From Choristoneura fumiferana (taxonomy: Eukaryota > Arthropoda > Insecta > Lepidoptera > Tortricidae): a DNA stretch of 64,000 bases. Positions 38,401 through 47,336 of this stretch are shown here, piece after piece. The notes below the pieces were generated by a model that worked only from the letters and a program-made list of their open reading frames with translations, made no database searches and was not told the origin of the DNA. Position 1 is the first letter of the stretch. Each line of letters starts with the position of its first letter. Position numbers and translations under genes: made by a program. The stretch is from NCBI RefSeq assembly GCF_025370935.1, contig NC_133473.1, forward strand, positions 13,976,127-14,040,126, written 5' to 3'.

Positions 38401-40731
38401 TTGTACTATGGATACTAGGCAACGGATAAACATACTCATATAAATAAATACATAATTAAATACATATTAAACATCCAAGACCCGTGAACAAACATTCGTA
38501 TTATTCATACAAACATCTGCCCCGGCCGGGACTCGAACCCGGGACCTCAAGCTTTGTAGTCAGGTTCTCTAACCACTAGGCCAACCAACCACAAATAATG
38601 AAAACTGGTGAAACGCGAGTTGATCTTAGAACATAATAAACTTTGTAATTTGTCTGTTAGCAGCTGTAGGTATTTTATGAACATGAACTTAGGTACCTAG
38701 ACCTAGTCAGTTTGGTTTTTAGAGGCGTACGGAACCTACGGTGCGTGAGTCCAAATCGCTCTTGGCCGCCTGTTTTTAAAGAACCCTAATGGGTACTTAA
38801 CCTATTTACTGTTAAAAAAAGCATCTATAGGTACGTAGTAGATAAGTACCTAAGTGATTTGTGAGACATGCTGTAGGTACCTACTTCCCATTGCAAGAAA
38901 ACTCACTTTTCATAATACGAGATTTACTCCATCCTAACAATGGAGGTTTTATTCTTTTCCTTGAAATGCAAACATTAGTATGACTTTTATGTTATTGCTG
39001 CTTTATTTATATTAAGTTGTATAACTAGTTCAAGTTTATACGAACTGTATTTTACATGGATCGATTGTGTTCCTAAAAAAAAGTTAGATTTTCAAATATA
39101 TCGGACACGTACCTACCTACTTTTTCTTTTGTCAATAAAACAAAAAAATATGGACACATCGCACATCTAGATTGAGAGGGCATCAATAGAAATTAATACA
39201 GTATTTTAAATCGGTGGAGCCGTTTCCGAGATTCTGATTATAACGGGTGGGCCCTGTGACAGGAGCAAAAAATTAAACCCCAGGTTCTGCTACTCAAATG
39301 GAACTACTTTAATTATGCAACTTTCAAAAATCAAGTAATTTTATCATTATGTTTATTCAAACTAAATTAAATGCTATTTTCAATGTACGGCATCTAATAG
39401 CCTAAATGACATCGCCTGTCACGTAAAAAAAATGACCGATTAACAGTAGGATTAACAATACATTGCTTGTCCAATTAAACTTTAAACTATAATACAAATC
39501 TCAATAAAAGTTATTTTCAAAAATTGTAGAACTATGTTAGCTCAGGATGAAGTCCGGAAACTGTGGTTTAATTTTTTGTTCCTGTTACAGGGCCCACCCG
39601 GTATATATATATATATTTATATATATATATATATGTTCGTTTAAAGGTATTAGATAGATAGATGAAGGAGGACTGCAATTGTAATCAGTGTCAAATTAAA
39701 AAAAAACAGGTTAATGTATTATAATGTAGGTAAGTAGGTATGAACTTTAAAATGTATCTAAGTAACATTTTGAAAAGTACCATAGCTTTGATTATTGTAT
39801 GGGCGTTTTCAAAAAAACGTGTACCTTTTCTTTCAAAATGTATGTATTTAATACTACATACTAATTTTATAGACAGTTTTGTGACGACCATAGTGAGTGT
39901 ATGGAAAAAAAGTCATGTACATTTTTTATTGGGACCTTTTTTTAAACCATCTGAATCAATTGTGCTTTTGATTTTAAGTAGGAAAAACCATATTTTTCCT
40001 AATATTGAAAAAAAAAGAAAGGGTACCCTTTTTTGTGAAATGCCCGTATATCTTTCTATCCACAGAGGGATACAAAGGTGAACTATTTCTAAATAGGGAT
40101 CTATTCCACGAAACTTTTATTATGTTCCTACATAGGTACATAATAATGTCTTCAAATTAAGTATCTTTTTAATTGGATATTAAAAGGTATATTTATTATG
40201 TGTTTGACAACGGACAGAAATAATACTGATTAAACATATAATTTATGGTTAAAGTAAAATTGTATGGCTATTCTTTATCTGAGTTATGCTACATGTGTAC
40301 CTACAGTTAAATGGGTTATAGTTTGAATTTTATGTAGGTACGTTTAGGTATGTAGGTCCAGTAGGTATATATTTTAAAAAGTATTAAATTTTTCCTAGGT
40401 TTGTAGTTTACGCTGCTAGGACAGCAGTAGGAGTCGTAATTAAATTAAATTAATTATTAACGTTATATTAATTTTCAAAATCATTAATTTTCGTTAATTT
40501 AGGTGTGAGCGACTTTGTAGTTGTATTTCTAATGTAGTACTTTTTCGCGCTGTTGTGCTGTTTATTTAAATCTAAGCGATAAAAATATTATTATATTCAA
40601 ATATATATATCTAGTTAATTTTATCACAAGTTGACGACTACAAAAATTAATAAAAAAAAATACTTACGCAAAATATCTCCATTCCCGCTGCAGGCTATCG
40701 CAACTAATAACACAAAGCTAATTACGATCAT
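20448..40731 (-). CDS. Takeout/juvenile hormone-binding protein family, secreted, complete
   Basis: Five exons at 40731-40668, 34592-34367, 23868-23738, 22252-22103 and 20614-20448 join in frame through GT/AG introns to give 245 residues, the usual size of the JHBP/takeout family. Residues 1 to about 18 (MIVISFVLLVAIACSG) form a signal peptide. Cys28 and Cys37 in KPCTLGDGFANC are the family's conserved N-terminal pair. Later landmarks are GIPELNVPSLDP, LKLSLKEAKLHGI, the DGRILILPVQGHGD strand with Cys140, FKNLFNGNK and a C-terminal helix ending KPVD. Members fold as a long alpha-wrap carrying a hydrophobic ligand in haemolymph or sensory tissue; the ligand here cannot be told. Introns 1 and 2 are about 6.1 and 10.5 kb and full of transposable elements. 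No frameshift or stop was seen, so it looks functional. Confidence 0.93.
21295..21420 (+). repeat. Fragment of the 'gtcgtaa(g/a)aggcgac' interspersed repeat
   Basis: The sequence 'cccatgggtgtcgtaaaagg' at 21316 matches the head of the repeat at 10155. It lies in intron 4 of the takeout-like gene. Confidence 0.55.
22445..22555 (+). mobile_element. Short dispersed element, family of 11070-11178
   Basis: 'gtagagtcattcacgatgac' through 'gtggatggcactaggtata' repeats the unit at 11070-11178 in opposite orientation. A partial copy is at 33219-33273. It lies in intron 3 of the takeout-like gene. Confidence 0.65.
23050..23170 (-). repeat. Degraded tRNA-derived SINE fragment
   Basis: On the minus strand, 'ggtcgcgggttcgaatcccg'-like sequence (23098-23119) is a pol III B box with the usual SINE surroundings. 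The A box region near 23150-23165 is decayed. A better copy is at 38345-38595. It is not a functional tRNA gene. Confidence 0.65.
24847..24962 (-). repeat. SINE, distal part, split by a LINE insertion
   Basis: It contains 'acgtcccactgctgggcaca' and 'ttgggaacttcacacgcacc', the body of a common lepidopteran tRNA-derived SINE. The other part of the same SINE resumes at 26519. A partial copy of this body is at 55796-55915. Confidence 0.8.
24961..26518 (+). mobile_element. 5'-truncated non-LTR retrotransposon (Jockey/CR1-like) with (CATT)n tail
   Basis: The open frame covers the reverse transcriptase fingers-palm region from about 24963 to 25842. Visible blocks are FLDMSKAFDTV (RT block with the first catalytic Asp), GVPQGSILGPLLF and the active-site box FADDT. 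Near 25818, in a run of A, the frame shifts and continues as QKKCVRTIGGIGYRETCK. After a second shift it reads on to a typical C terminus (KIYNKIPATYK, FYSIDEFF). A 3' UTR and a CATT repeat (26490-26518) end it. The N-terminal ~48 codons of the long open frame starting at 24817 come from flanking sequence and the SINE, so that frame is chimeric. The element sits in intron 2 of the takeout-like gene, in the opposite orientation to it, and is dead. Confidence 0.88.
26519..26692 (-). repeat. SINE, tRNA-related head part
   Basis: On the minus strand it opens with a tRNA-like head: an A box 'gtggcctagtggtttaacc' and a B box 'gggttcaaaccccggctcg'. It then runs through 'ggaaaacatcgtgagg' to the junction 'caattcaatggt', where the LINE interrupts it. 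Confidence 0.8.
27268..27358 (-). repeat. 3' part of the interspersed repeat seen at 10128-10371
   Basis: 'cacgcctgtgttcccaatgg' and 'ttaccgcttcgaagccactt' are the inverted counterpart of 10262-10345. It is a short fragment in intron 2 of the takeout-like gene. Confidence 0.65.
27415..27655 (+). repeat. CTAGCTGTTGCC-type interspersed repeat, nearly full copy
   Basis: It runs from 'aactagccgttacccgcgac' through 'aatcggttcagcagtttaga' to 'cgcatttataatattagtgc'. The same order is seen at 53813-54030 and 59668-59865. It has no coding frame. Confidence 0.7.
27850..28437 (+). mobile_element. LINE C-terminal fragment with (ACTAA)n tail
   Basis: A frame ending at the TAA near 28087-28089 reads GPKYYEHLPSHLK, then LKDLLLEKAFYSVNEFMNL. 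This is the pattern closing ORF2 of Jockey-type LINEs and resembles the end of the element at 24961-26518. A 3' UTR of about 300 bases and an ACTAA repeat (28409-28435) follow. It is truncated at the 5' end. It lies in intron 2 of the takeout-like gene. Confidence 0.8.
30056..30183. mobile_element. MITE, GGGCTACTACGAAA family, copy 1
   Basis: The left arm 'gggctactacgaaatccc' with 'atcgaagttcgtctcgtacc' is inverted on the right ('gaacttcgattttcgagttt', 'cgtagtagccc'). It abuts a second, more diverged copy (30181-30338). Another copy is at 34200-34353 and part of one is at 41635-41705. Confidence 0.75.
30181..30338. mobile_element. MITE, same family, adjacent diverged copy
   Basis: It begins 'agctgtactacgaagtgca' and ends 'gatacgtagaagccccgct', with the central 'tatttaatacgagtacgaga' motif. 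The ends are weaker matches than in copy 1. Confidence 0.6.
31128..31560 (+). mobile_element. MITE family B (AATGAGGGCTATCG ends), copy 1
   Basis: It starts 'aatgagggctatcgtttttt' and ends 'catacgcgatagccctcatt', giving inverted ends of about 14 bases. The interior includes 'ttcggaaaaaagggaggaca'. Near-identical copies are at 62222-62648 (same orientation) and 61452-61868 (opposite). The outermost nine bases equal those of MITE family A, suggesting the same transposase mobilises both. Confidence 0.85.
31561..31842 (+). repeat. Segment next to MITE B, duplicated at 61150-61451
   Basis: It contains 'aaatacaaccgactcatatt' and 'cgaggaagtcgatttccaat'. It recurs in inverted orientation beside the MITE B copy at 61452-61868, so MITE B plus this piece form a larger duplicated unit of about 720 bases. 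Confidence 0.75.
31975..32165 (+). repeat. Interspersed repeat ('ctcaaaaacggctgaa' family)
   Basis: It runs from 'cacttcaaagttcaatatct' to 'gacagacacacagacaaact'. Related pieces are at 52925-53150, inverted at 32985-33105, and a fragment is at 10381-10445. It has no coding frame. Confidence 0.65.
32455..32630 (-). repeat. Partial copy of the 280-base repeat (12065 family)
   Basis: Read on the minus strand it carries 'gtaagagatcactaccgccc' and 'gggatacctcaagtgccag', as at 12110-12210. It is truncated at its 3' end. Confidence 0.65.
33219..33273 (+). repeat. Partial copy of the 11070/22445 element
   Basis: 'gcgtcttcgtggatggcact' with its upstream 'aatggctaattttgacaaaa' matches the 3' half of 22445-22555. 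Confidence 0.55.
33453..33972 (+). repeat. Interspersed repeat bounded by 'gggttccgtagcc' and 'ggctacggaaccc'
   Basis: A 520-base unit runs from 'aaaccggccaagagtgtgtc' to 'ggctacggaaccctaaaaa'. It has a GACA microsatellite at 33896-33922 and short inverted ends ('agggttccgtagcc'). Fragments recur at 37665-37803, 38718-38775 and, inverted, 45908-46022. I treat it as a dispersed non-coding element. Confidence 0.7.
34200..34353. mobile_element. MITE, GGGCTACTACGAAA family, 12 bases from a splice donor
   Basis: 'atcgaagttcgtatcgtagc' on the left pairs with 'cacgaacttcgatttttcga' on the right. Its right edge lies about 12 bases into intron 2 from the donor of exon 2 of the takeout-like gene (GT at 34366-34365). 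The donor sequence gtaagt itself is intact. Confidence 0.75.
35141..35505. mobile_element. MITE, CCGGGTGTGGCCTGTAAT family
   Basis: The left arm 'cgggtgggcctgtaatacga' is matched by the inverted right arm ending 'ttacaggccacacccggta'. The arms extend about 90 bases ('gaacaacatgagttcagcga' against 'tcgctgaactaatgttgttc'). It lies in intron 1 of the takeout-like gene. Confidence 0.8.
35913..36036 (-). repeat. Partial copy of the 280-base repeat (12065 family)
   Basis: On the minus strand it reads 'ggtaagagattaccaccgcc' and 'agatgcgttgccaacctaga', as at 12111-12182. Confidence 0.65.
37665..37803 (+). repeat. 3' fragment of the 33453 repeat
   Basis: 'gacggacagacagacagaca' is followed by 'tttgggtacggaaccctaaa', as at 33893-33970. 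Confidence 0.6.
38345..38595 (-). repeat. tRNA-derived SINE with clear A and B boxes
   Basis: On the minus strand the head reads 'ttggcctagtggttagagaa' (A box), then 'gggttcgagtcccggccggg' (B box), followed by 'atacgaatgtttgttcacgg' and an AT-rich tail. It looks like a tRNA but cannot fold as one beyond the T arm, so it is a SINE. It lies in intron 1 of the takeout-like gene. Confidence 0.8.
39241..39606. mobile_element. MITE, CCGGGTGTGGCCTGTAAT family, diverged copy
   Basis: The left 'cgggtgggccctgtgacagg' is inverted at the right ('cctgttacagggcccacccg'). The next block (about 'gagcaaaaaattaaaccc') is likewise inverted ('tggtttaattttttgttcc'). A TA repeat follows at 39601-39633. Confidence 0.8.
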
Positions 40732-40830
40732 TTTGATAGTCGACTCGTAATAAATACCCGCACAGGATAAACAAATGCTACGCCACGCTCCACACCCGAC
40801 AGACTACTGTGTCGCAACGACGAAGAAGCT
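40732..40830 (-). promoter_or_regulatory. Upstream region of the takeout-like gene
   Basis: On the minus strand the ATG of 40731 is preceded by 'gactatcaaa', a good insect start context. A weak TATTTAT lies at about 40746-40752. The next bases are GC-richer than the surrounding DNA. A transcription start cannot be fixed from sequence alone. Confidence 0.35.
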
Positions 40831-41164
40831 ATCTTTATGTATGACTTTTGTGTAGTGCTGACGTCTTGAGTGTGACGGACACAGTAGGGTAACATGCTCT
40901 GATACCGGTCATCCCTCTGCAACTGTTCATGTAGAGACGGACTGGCGGACAATTAACGCTATTTGGTATGGAGACCCTTAGAAGGACATACGATAGTTTT
41001 ATCCCATTTAGTTCTTGCAGGCGCGTAATAAACGAATTCTTCGCAAAGGGAACCACGGACAACAGATATTGAATAATTATATCTATCCTTAATAACCTAT
41101 TTTTCTAGTCATCAACAGTAATTAGGTAATTTATTTTCGGACATAGATTTGGAAAGAATTTCGG

Positions 41165-41400
41165 TCTATCAAAATTCGGCAAAACAACATATATATGCTA
41201 AACAAGATTATGCATAATAAAATCCGGCCATGTTAATATTATGCTAAAATAAATTTGGGTAAACCATTATTCGGCTTATACAGAATTATGCTGAACTAAA
41301 TTTCAGCAAATTTAAGATTCCGCGAAAATAAATTATGCGAAACATGTTATGCGTGATCAGTTTCGGACATTAAAAAGTACGCCAAACAGATGTCACCTCA
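41165..41400. repeat. Quasi-periodic ATTATGC/AAATTC-GGC motif cluster
   Basis: It contains repeated short variants of 'attatgctaaa', 'attcggcaaaac' and 'ttatgcgaaac' at spacings of about 15-30 bases. It resembles the arms of the foldback at 56150-56720. No frame is open through it. Confidence 0.5.
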
Positions 41401-42321
41401 TCCACTGGAATAGATGAGAAAAAATCATCGTTATTTTACCATTATCTCAATGTGGTTATTTGAAAGGAACTGAACTATTTAATTTACCCGACATTATTAG
41501 TGATCAAGGTCTGACTATGCGTCCGCCGGAAGAGCGGATACAAGCTGAGGGTATTCCAGTTGCAATCACTGTCACTACGTTCACTTTTTCACTACGTACA
41601 GATTTATTGCGTTCCTGCTCACGCTAATATTTAGGTATTATTAAATACGAGAGTGAGCGACCGGGACGATACAATACGAACTTCAATTTTCGGATTACTT
41701 AGTAGATACCAACCCTACCTAATGTTTGGTAAATTTTCTAGTAATAGTTTACAGTTCGTTTGGTAAAATAAAATAAATTAAAAAATGAAGGTTTCGGAGT
41801 CAAAGGTCTTGCACACAGGCAGTGGTAGATCGCGTAAAGCAAGGACATACTAATGACAGTTAATATCAAATACAATGGCAAAATTACATAATATGCATAA
41901 TACGATATAAGTGGTCGACGGTAAGAAATTTGCAGAGAAACAAAGCCAAATAGTAAAAATACCCTTGCAGATCTTTTTAAGCGAGGTTAAAAGGTAAGGA
42001 CATGTTTGTTTAATTATTCTTCTTTGCGACTTCGTCATCGCAGAATTTGATTATTGCTGTCCGGCAGGAACTATGTAAGTTAACGGGACAAAACAAAATT
42101 ATGACATCGGGACGAATGATAAAACGGAGGAGGTCTTTGTTCAGCGGTGGAATATTTCTCCAGATTAAATTATACCTACAATATAACGAGTAACCAACCC
42201 CCACTGTATTATTACCACTAGTTAAGTCAATATTGAAACAAAGTGAAATGTATGAGACATTTTCTAACATTTATACGGGCATTTAAGCAGGTAGGTAAGC
42301 GAGGTACGCCTTTGACTGTAC

Positions 42322-42915
42322 CACCACCCAAATAAGTGGTCTATCAATTTTTAAACAAGTTCCTATCAAATGAATATGTCGCTAAAGTCGAACTTTCAAA
42401 TTGACAGACACGTCTATTGGCATTATTGTTTTATGACATGCAAGCGATTATCAACTTTAGGGTGGTAGACCACATATTTGGCTGATGGTACCATCATATC
42501 TCATCTAATCAAATCTAATCTAAGTTAAATTTGTGATCATTAGTTTTTCTTTAAATAGGATTCAATTTTAAACTTAAATCGGTAGGTATCTAATAGTTAA
42601 AAAAATATAGCAAATAAATGAACCGTGGTACCATCAGCCAAAAATGTGGTCTACCACCCTAAAGTTGATAATCGCTTGCATGTTATAAAACAATAATGCC
42701 AATAGACGTGTCTGTCAACTTGAAAGTTCGACTTTAGCGACATATTCATTTGATAGGAACTTGTTTAAAAACTGATAGACCACTTATTTGGCTGATGGTA
42801 CCACTGTTCATTTATTTTCGATATTTTTACTATTAGATACCCACAGATTTAAGTTTAAAATTGAATCCTATTAAAAGAAAAACTAATGATCACAAATTCA
42901 ACTTAGATTAGATTT
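42322..42915. repeat. Inverted composite repeat X-M-X'-M'
   Basis: X (about 42322-42494, ending 'ggctgatggtacca') is repeated as its reverse complement X' (about 42627-42804). The intervening M (about 42495-42626, with 'gatcattagtttttc') is repeated as M' after X' (about 42805-42915). Differences between arms are few. Read as X-M-X', the first 480 bases are a near-perfect stem with M as its loop. Confidence 0.8.
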
Positions 42916-43478
42916 CCTTTTGTTATTTTAGTCCGAAAATAATGACACGTGTGTGCATCAAAACCTATAGGGTTTTGGTCTCTTTTGAAAAGTTCCCAAA
43001 ATGGACATTAGAGAATTGGAAATGTTACCGACGAATTTGTGAAATCCTAAGTAGGTTTGTACTAAAAGCCCAAGTCCGGAAAAAAAACTCAAGTATGTCC
43101 GAAGACTTTTTTAACGACAGGGTCTCCCACATTATTAAGCTGTCTCGTTGCGTGACCTGCCGAAGTAAATTTTGGATAATCTGTGGCGTGACTCTAATGG
43201 CGCGTGTCACGCGTGTGACATTGACAGTGGGGTTGACGTTTAAAATCAAAATAATAATTATTTTAACCTCAGATTTTAACGATATACAGTCAACTAGAAA
43301 AAGATCGATACGCCCAAAGTTACAATAGTCGATATCCTTGTAGTTACAACACACATAGTGTTAAAAAATGCCGTAACAACTATAATTTAACCCACATTAA
43401 GGCTACTGATTGATTACTACTAGGTACGATAGAACAGGTACACGTAGAAAAAAAATTGAAATTCGGAAATAATAGTAC

Positions 43479-43605
43479 ATTGTGTCTTAAGGGCGGTAAA
43501 TAAGGAATTACGAACGAGAGTCTATTAGAAGCCCGAAGACGAAGACTGAGGGCTTTAATGAGTCGATGTTCGTAATTCTAGTACCGCCCGTGCGACATAC
43601 AATGT
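43479..43605. repeat. Inverted-repeat element with GGGCGGTA ends
   Basis: 'gggcggtaaataaggaatta' and the inverted 'taattctagtaccgccc' form a hairpin. Outer flanks 'cattgtgtc' and 'gacatacaatg' also match. A second short hairpin, 'agcccgaagacgaagactga', lies in the loop. Confidence 0.6.
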
Positions 43606-45160
43606 TTTTCATCACATTTGCGAGTAAAATTTTATATTTCTAAAAGAAAAAATGTAATTCTTCCAAATATTGGCGATAACTTAGGCTGTGCTCTTGGTAG
43701 CGCCGCTCTCCCCCTCCCCCTCCCGCAGCATGCACCGCAACGTGCGTGTGCATGTGGTCCTGCAGCAGCGCGCGCAGCAGCTTCAGTACGGGCACGGACT
43801 CATTTACCGACCTTGGGCTTCATGAAAAGAAAATTTGTACGCGCAATGACTCATTTATATACCGACCACGGGTTTCATGACAAGCACATTAAGGTCGAGG
43901 GTTTTATTTGGGGGGTTGCAACCAAGGTAGCCTGCATGTTTCGAAACTGTTTACGAGCAAGTGTGATAAAAAATAAAAAGTTTTACATGGAGATAAAGTC
44001 TTCTTGTGACTCAACTTCTACTTATACAAAACATAATTTTTTTTCGAGTTCAAATATTTTTCCGCTTTTATCGGAGTTTATACCTCTATCTAGTATTCCA
44101 CTGGTATAGTTTGACATACTTAGACGTAAAGAATCTTGGAATAAATTTCTCTTAGTACGAATGAAAGGGTTGTGATAAGAATTTCCCTTTTCTCTGTTCT
44201 ATGCAAATAAATTGTTTATTTATGGTCGGGGCTACAGCAGTAACAATTCCAAGTTAGTGAATTATGTTTGGGGATGAAATGTATCTAATTTAATTTCCAC
44301 ATGTGTACATTTAAGTATCTACTCACTATGTACTCGTAGCATGATTAACTCTACAGATGGCAGAAAATAGGGTTAATTAATTATTTACGTCATTTTAATT
44401 ATAAAAGCTTGTAATTAACCCATTTAAACGTTTCAGATTTATCTAAGTATCTAAAGTGATATATGAGGTCAAAAAAACGATTAACTTACCTACTCGTAGG
44501 TTTCATCTATGTTTAAAACATCTTTATTTGATTTTTCAGAAACCGACCACAACTCTGTCAACGGGATGACCGAGTTTTGTGTGTGAAGTTTTAGGACAAG
44601 GCTGGTGAGGCCAAGATGTCCACTACTTAGAATTGGTGACCGAGACACACTTTGTCCCTATGTGCGTTGCTTTCTAATTAGGTGGTCCGAAAGAGATAAA
44701 AACAACAGAAAAAGGAAGACGTAAACTTAGTCAATAGGTACCTACTTAATGAATCGTTATAGCGCTAGCTCAACATTTTCGTGATTTATTCAGGAATACT
44801 GAAAGGTACGAGTATAAAAGACCGTTAATAATATCCATGGAAAGAGGTATTTGGCGATGGCGGGGTCAATCTTATTTGACTCTTATATTTAACTGAAGTC
44901 GTCTAGAGCTCTGACTTAAGGTCTCTCAAACAGAGAATCGGGGGTTGGAAAATTACATTTGAAATTTACTACGACCTTTACGATAAAGGAAAACATTTTA
45001 AGGAAATTTGCACACTCCTACAAAACAATTCAATAATGTGTGCGTAACTACCAATCCGCACTATGCCCTCTCATTGTGAGAGGAGCGTCACGGTTTGATC
45101 ATCCTCATTTTAGATTCTGTGTGGCAGCTATTACTCTGATCTGTATAGACAAAAGGCCAT
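43606..45160. other. Gene-free stretch with a GC-rich patch
   Basis: The patch at 43685-43800 is unusually GC-rich (CCCTCCC and CAGCAGCGCGCGCAGCAG words). An open frame from 43618 to 44109 spans it, but its composition is biased and no family is recognisable. A small SINE-like fragment ('ccctctcattgtgagagg') is at 45063-45082. Nothing else is seen. Confidence 0.5.
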
Positions 45161-45166
45161 AAGCTA

Positions 45167-45301
45167 TACAGTCACCAGCACCAATATCTGACACAACAAA
45201 CGTGCATAAATATCTGATACGACTCTATTTCTAGGGCCGGAAGGACGTGTCAGATGTTTTTGCACGCTCCGCTGTGGCAGATATTAATGCTGGTGACTGT
45301 A
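45167..45301. mobile_element. MITE family C (TACAGTCACCAGCA ends), intact copy
   Basis: 'tacagtcaccagca' at the left equals the reverse complement of 'tgctggtgactgta' at the right, with TA at both borders. The 135-base interior has 'agggccggaaggacgtgtca' and 'gcacgctccgctgtggcaga'. A second copy at 62038-62790 is split by other elements. Confidence 0.85.
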
Positions 45302-45574
45302 CCAAATGTAAAATAGACGGTGTGAGTTAAAAAAAAACATTAAAGATTAATTTGTTACGTCTTCCATCCCTTTTGTAGTCACTGACACAGTACAAAAAAG
45401 GAGCAGTACCTACACCGTCTTCTCTTCATTTAACCGGCCGAAACGCGAGTTATACCTACGCGCTATGAATTCTTAGTATACCTCGGCAACCATCAGTCGC
45501 GAGTGCTCCGCGGTTCCGTACGGACCCCTATATATACTGTAGTCTTTGGTACGGACTCACGCGCATTTATTACG

Positions 45575-45715
45575 TACAGTCCGCCCATGAAAATGTTGAG
45601 CACTTTAGTACTTTGTCAAATTAAACCAGATCATGGCAGAGTGGTACGCGTGATGAAATAGGTTGTCAATGTGACATGGTTTTAAGTTGCTTATCATTTT
45701 CATGGGCCGACTGTA
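45575..45715. mobile_element. MITE with TACAGTCCGCCCATGAAAATG ends
   Basis: 'acagtccgcccatgaaaatg' is matched by the inverted 'cattttcatgggccgactgt'. TA stands at both borders. Its first six bases (TACAGT) equal those of MITE C, so the two may share a transposase. Confidence 0.8.
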
Positions 45716-45907
45716 CCTTAATATGCCCCAACGATATAAACAGTATTGTTCTGTGTACGGATATTTAAATTCATCTAATATAATATAATAAAAACGTATC
45801 TATTGAAGTTATTTATCAGAATGCGAATTTTTGTTATACTCTTAAATCCTACAATAAAGCTTTTCACACAATCAATGCTAGAAATTAAGCTGTAATTTTG
45901 CACGAAT

Positions 45908-46022
45908 ATATAAGTTACCAACTATGCCGACAAAATGGTACTACAATAAAAAAATTTTTTTTTTTTTCGTAATGGCTAAGAAACCCTATTTCGGGCATGT
46001 CCGACACGCTCTTGGCCAGTTT
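45908..46022 (-). repeat. Fragment of the 33453 repeat
   Basis: On the minus strand 'actggccaagagcgtgtcgg' and 'cgaaatagggtttcttagcc' match the 5' end of 33453-33972. An A-run and a diverged stretch with 'attttgtcggcatagttgg' follow. Confidence 0.6.
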
Positions 46023-46429
46023 TTTGAATACTGTGTCACTGTGTATGTTTGTACCTTGCTCTACCCCTCAAAGCATTGTATTTACCAACAGTTTCGGAAC
46101 CAGTGATCTACAGCCTCTATATCCTCAGCCAACATACTTACTCGTAAACTTTACGAAGAAAAAAATCTTGCATGACTTCGAGAATTTGATTGCATGCTTA
46201 GTGCGTGTTGCCTATTGATTTCCTACCTAGCACAAAATACTAGCAATTTTGTTTAATCGTTGATTTTGATTAATTTGTTGTAGAAAGGTGTTACGTAAGA
46301 AGTATAAGGTCACTAATGCACGTCTTGAAGAAAACTTGTGATTTTGTGCCCGAGGTGCTCATAATCGTAAATATATATTTCGATAGAAATAGATATCTAA
46401 AACTACTATATAAATTACATAGGCTAGGT

Positions 46430-46535
46430 CCCGGCTAGGTCTACAAGATATTGGCAGTGTTCTCTCTTTGAATAGCTAAGCTTATTCGTTGTCCGAGAAA
46501 GCTCCTAGTTCATCGGTTGCTTGTGACGTCTACTA
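46430..46535 (-). pseudogene. LINE ORF C-terminal remnant (FLGQRISLAIQREN motif)
   Basis: On the minus strand the frame reads RSFLGQRISLAIQRENTANIL followed by a stop. The same motif on the plus strand at 50281-50400 ends IFGTLPKGYSL. The motif is shared, so these are remnants of one retroelement family, broken by stop codons. I cannot name its clade. Confidence 0.6.
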
Positions 46536-47336
46536 ACATTGTGCTTTAAAAGGCTTATAAGGCGTATCTTAATTATTTTCCAGGGGATCCTCGGAGATGC
46601 CATGCCGATGCGACGAAGTAGACAAATGTATTGGGCAAGCACCCACCAATAAAAGACTACTACTTACCATGTATTTGACTGTTACTAATTCTGTATTTTA
46701 GTTTCTGATTATTACGAAGTACAGACAATTAATTATTAAAGCGTCATTGTATGTACAGGTAGGTGCAGTAATTACAACCAAAAAACCTCGAATAACAGGA
46801 AACCGTAAAACGAGGAACTCCCGATAAGTAAGAGGCAGTCTTTTTATTTTGATTTTATCCGCCAATTCATTCGAGATGCACGCTGATAATTGCGATTGTC
46901 ATATTTACTGGCATTTTAATTTAGTTTTCGAGGACAGATGGGTCATTGCCCCGATGTTCAGTTGACATTGAAAATCAATGGTCAAGGCTGGGCAAATTAT
47001 GTTGCTTGCAAAATTGAAAAAAACTTGTATAAGAAATAATTAGATACTTATGTATTATATCTACCTACCTACCTACCTATTATAACCAGTTATAGGTATT
47101 GTATTGTATTATATTGTATTGCAGGTACTATTCGAAAATGACAAATAGGAACCTACCAGTATTTAGTAAAATATTACTTTGTGTAGTTATATGGTCCTTG
47201 TCCATTATCAATGAAACACAAACTTTCTACTCCGCAATTACATGTACGAGACACCTACATTGTCAGACGCGTATGTGTTTTCATTGAGTCATCTCGAACA
47301 TTTTGAACATGAAACTACCGTGAGACTCACTCATAT
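46536..47336. other. Gene-free stretch
   Basis: AT-rich, with a CCTA/TACC run at 47062-47080 and a weak repeat 'gtattgtattatattgtatt' at 47099-47123. No gene or clear element is seen. Confidence 0.5.

Noticed and set aside
38520..38595. A tRNA gene on the minus strand
   Set aside because: A and B boxes are present but the acceptor and anticodon stems do not pair; it is the head of a SINE.
42942..43354. Overlapping open frames on both strands
   Set aside because: Long only by chance in complementary frames; neither shows domain or signal features.
43618..44109. A 163-codon gene
   Set aside because: Composition follows a GC-rich patch and then AT-rich DNA, with no splice context or family match.
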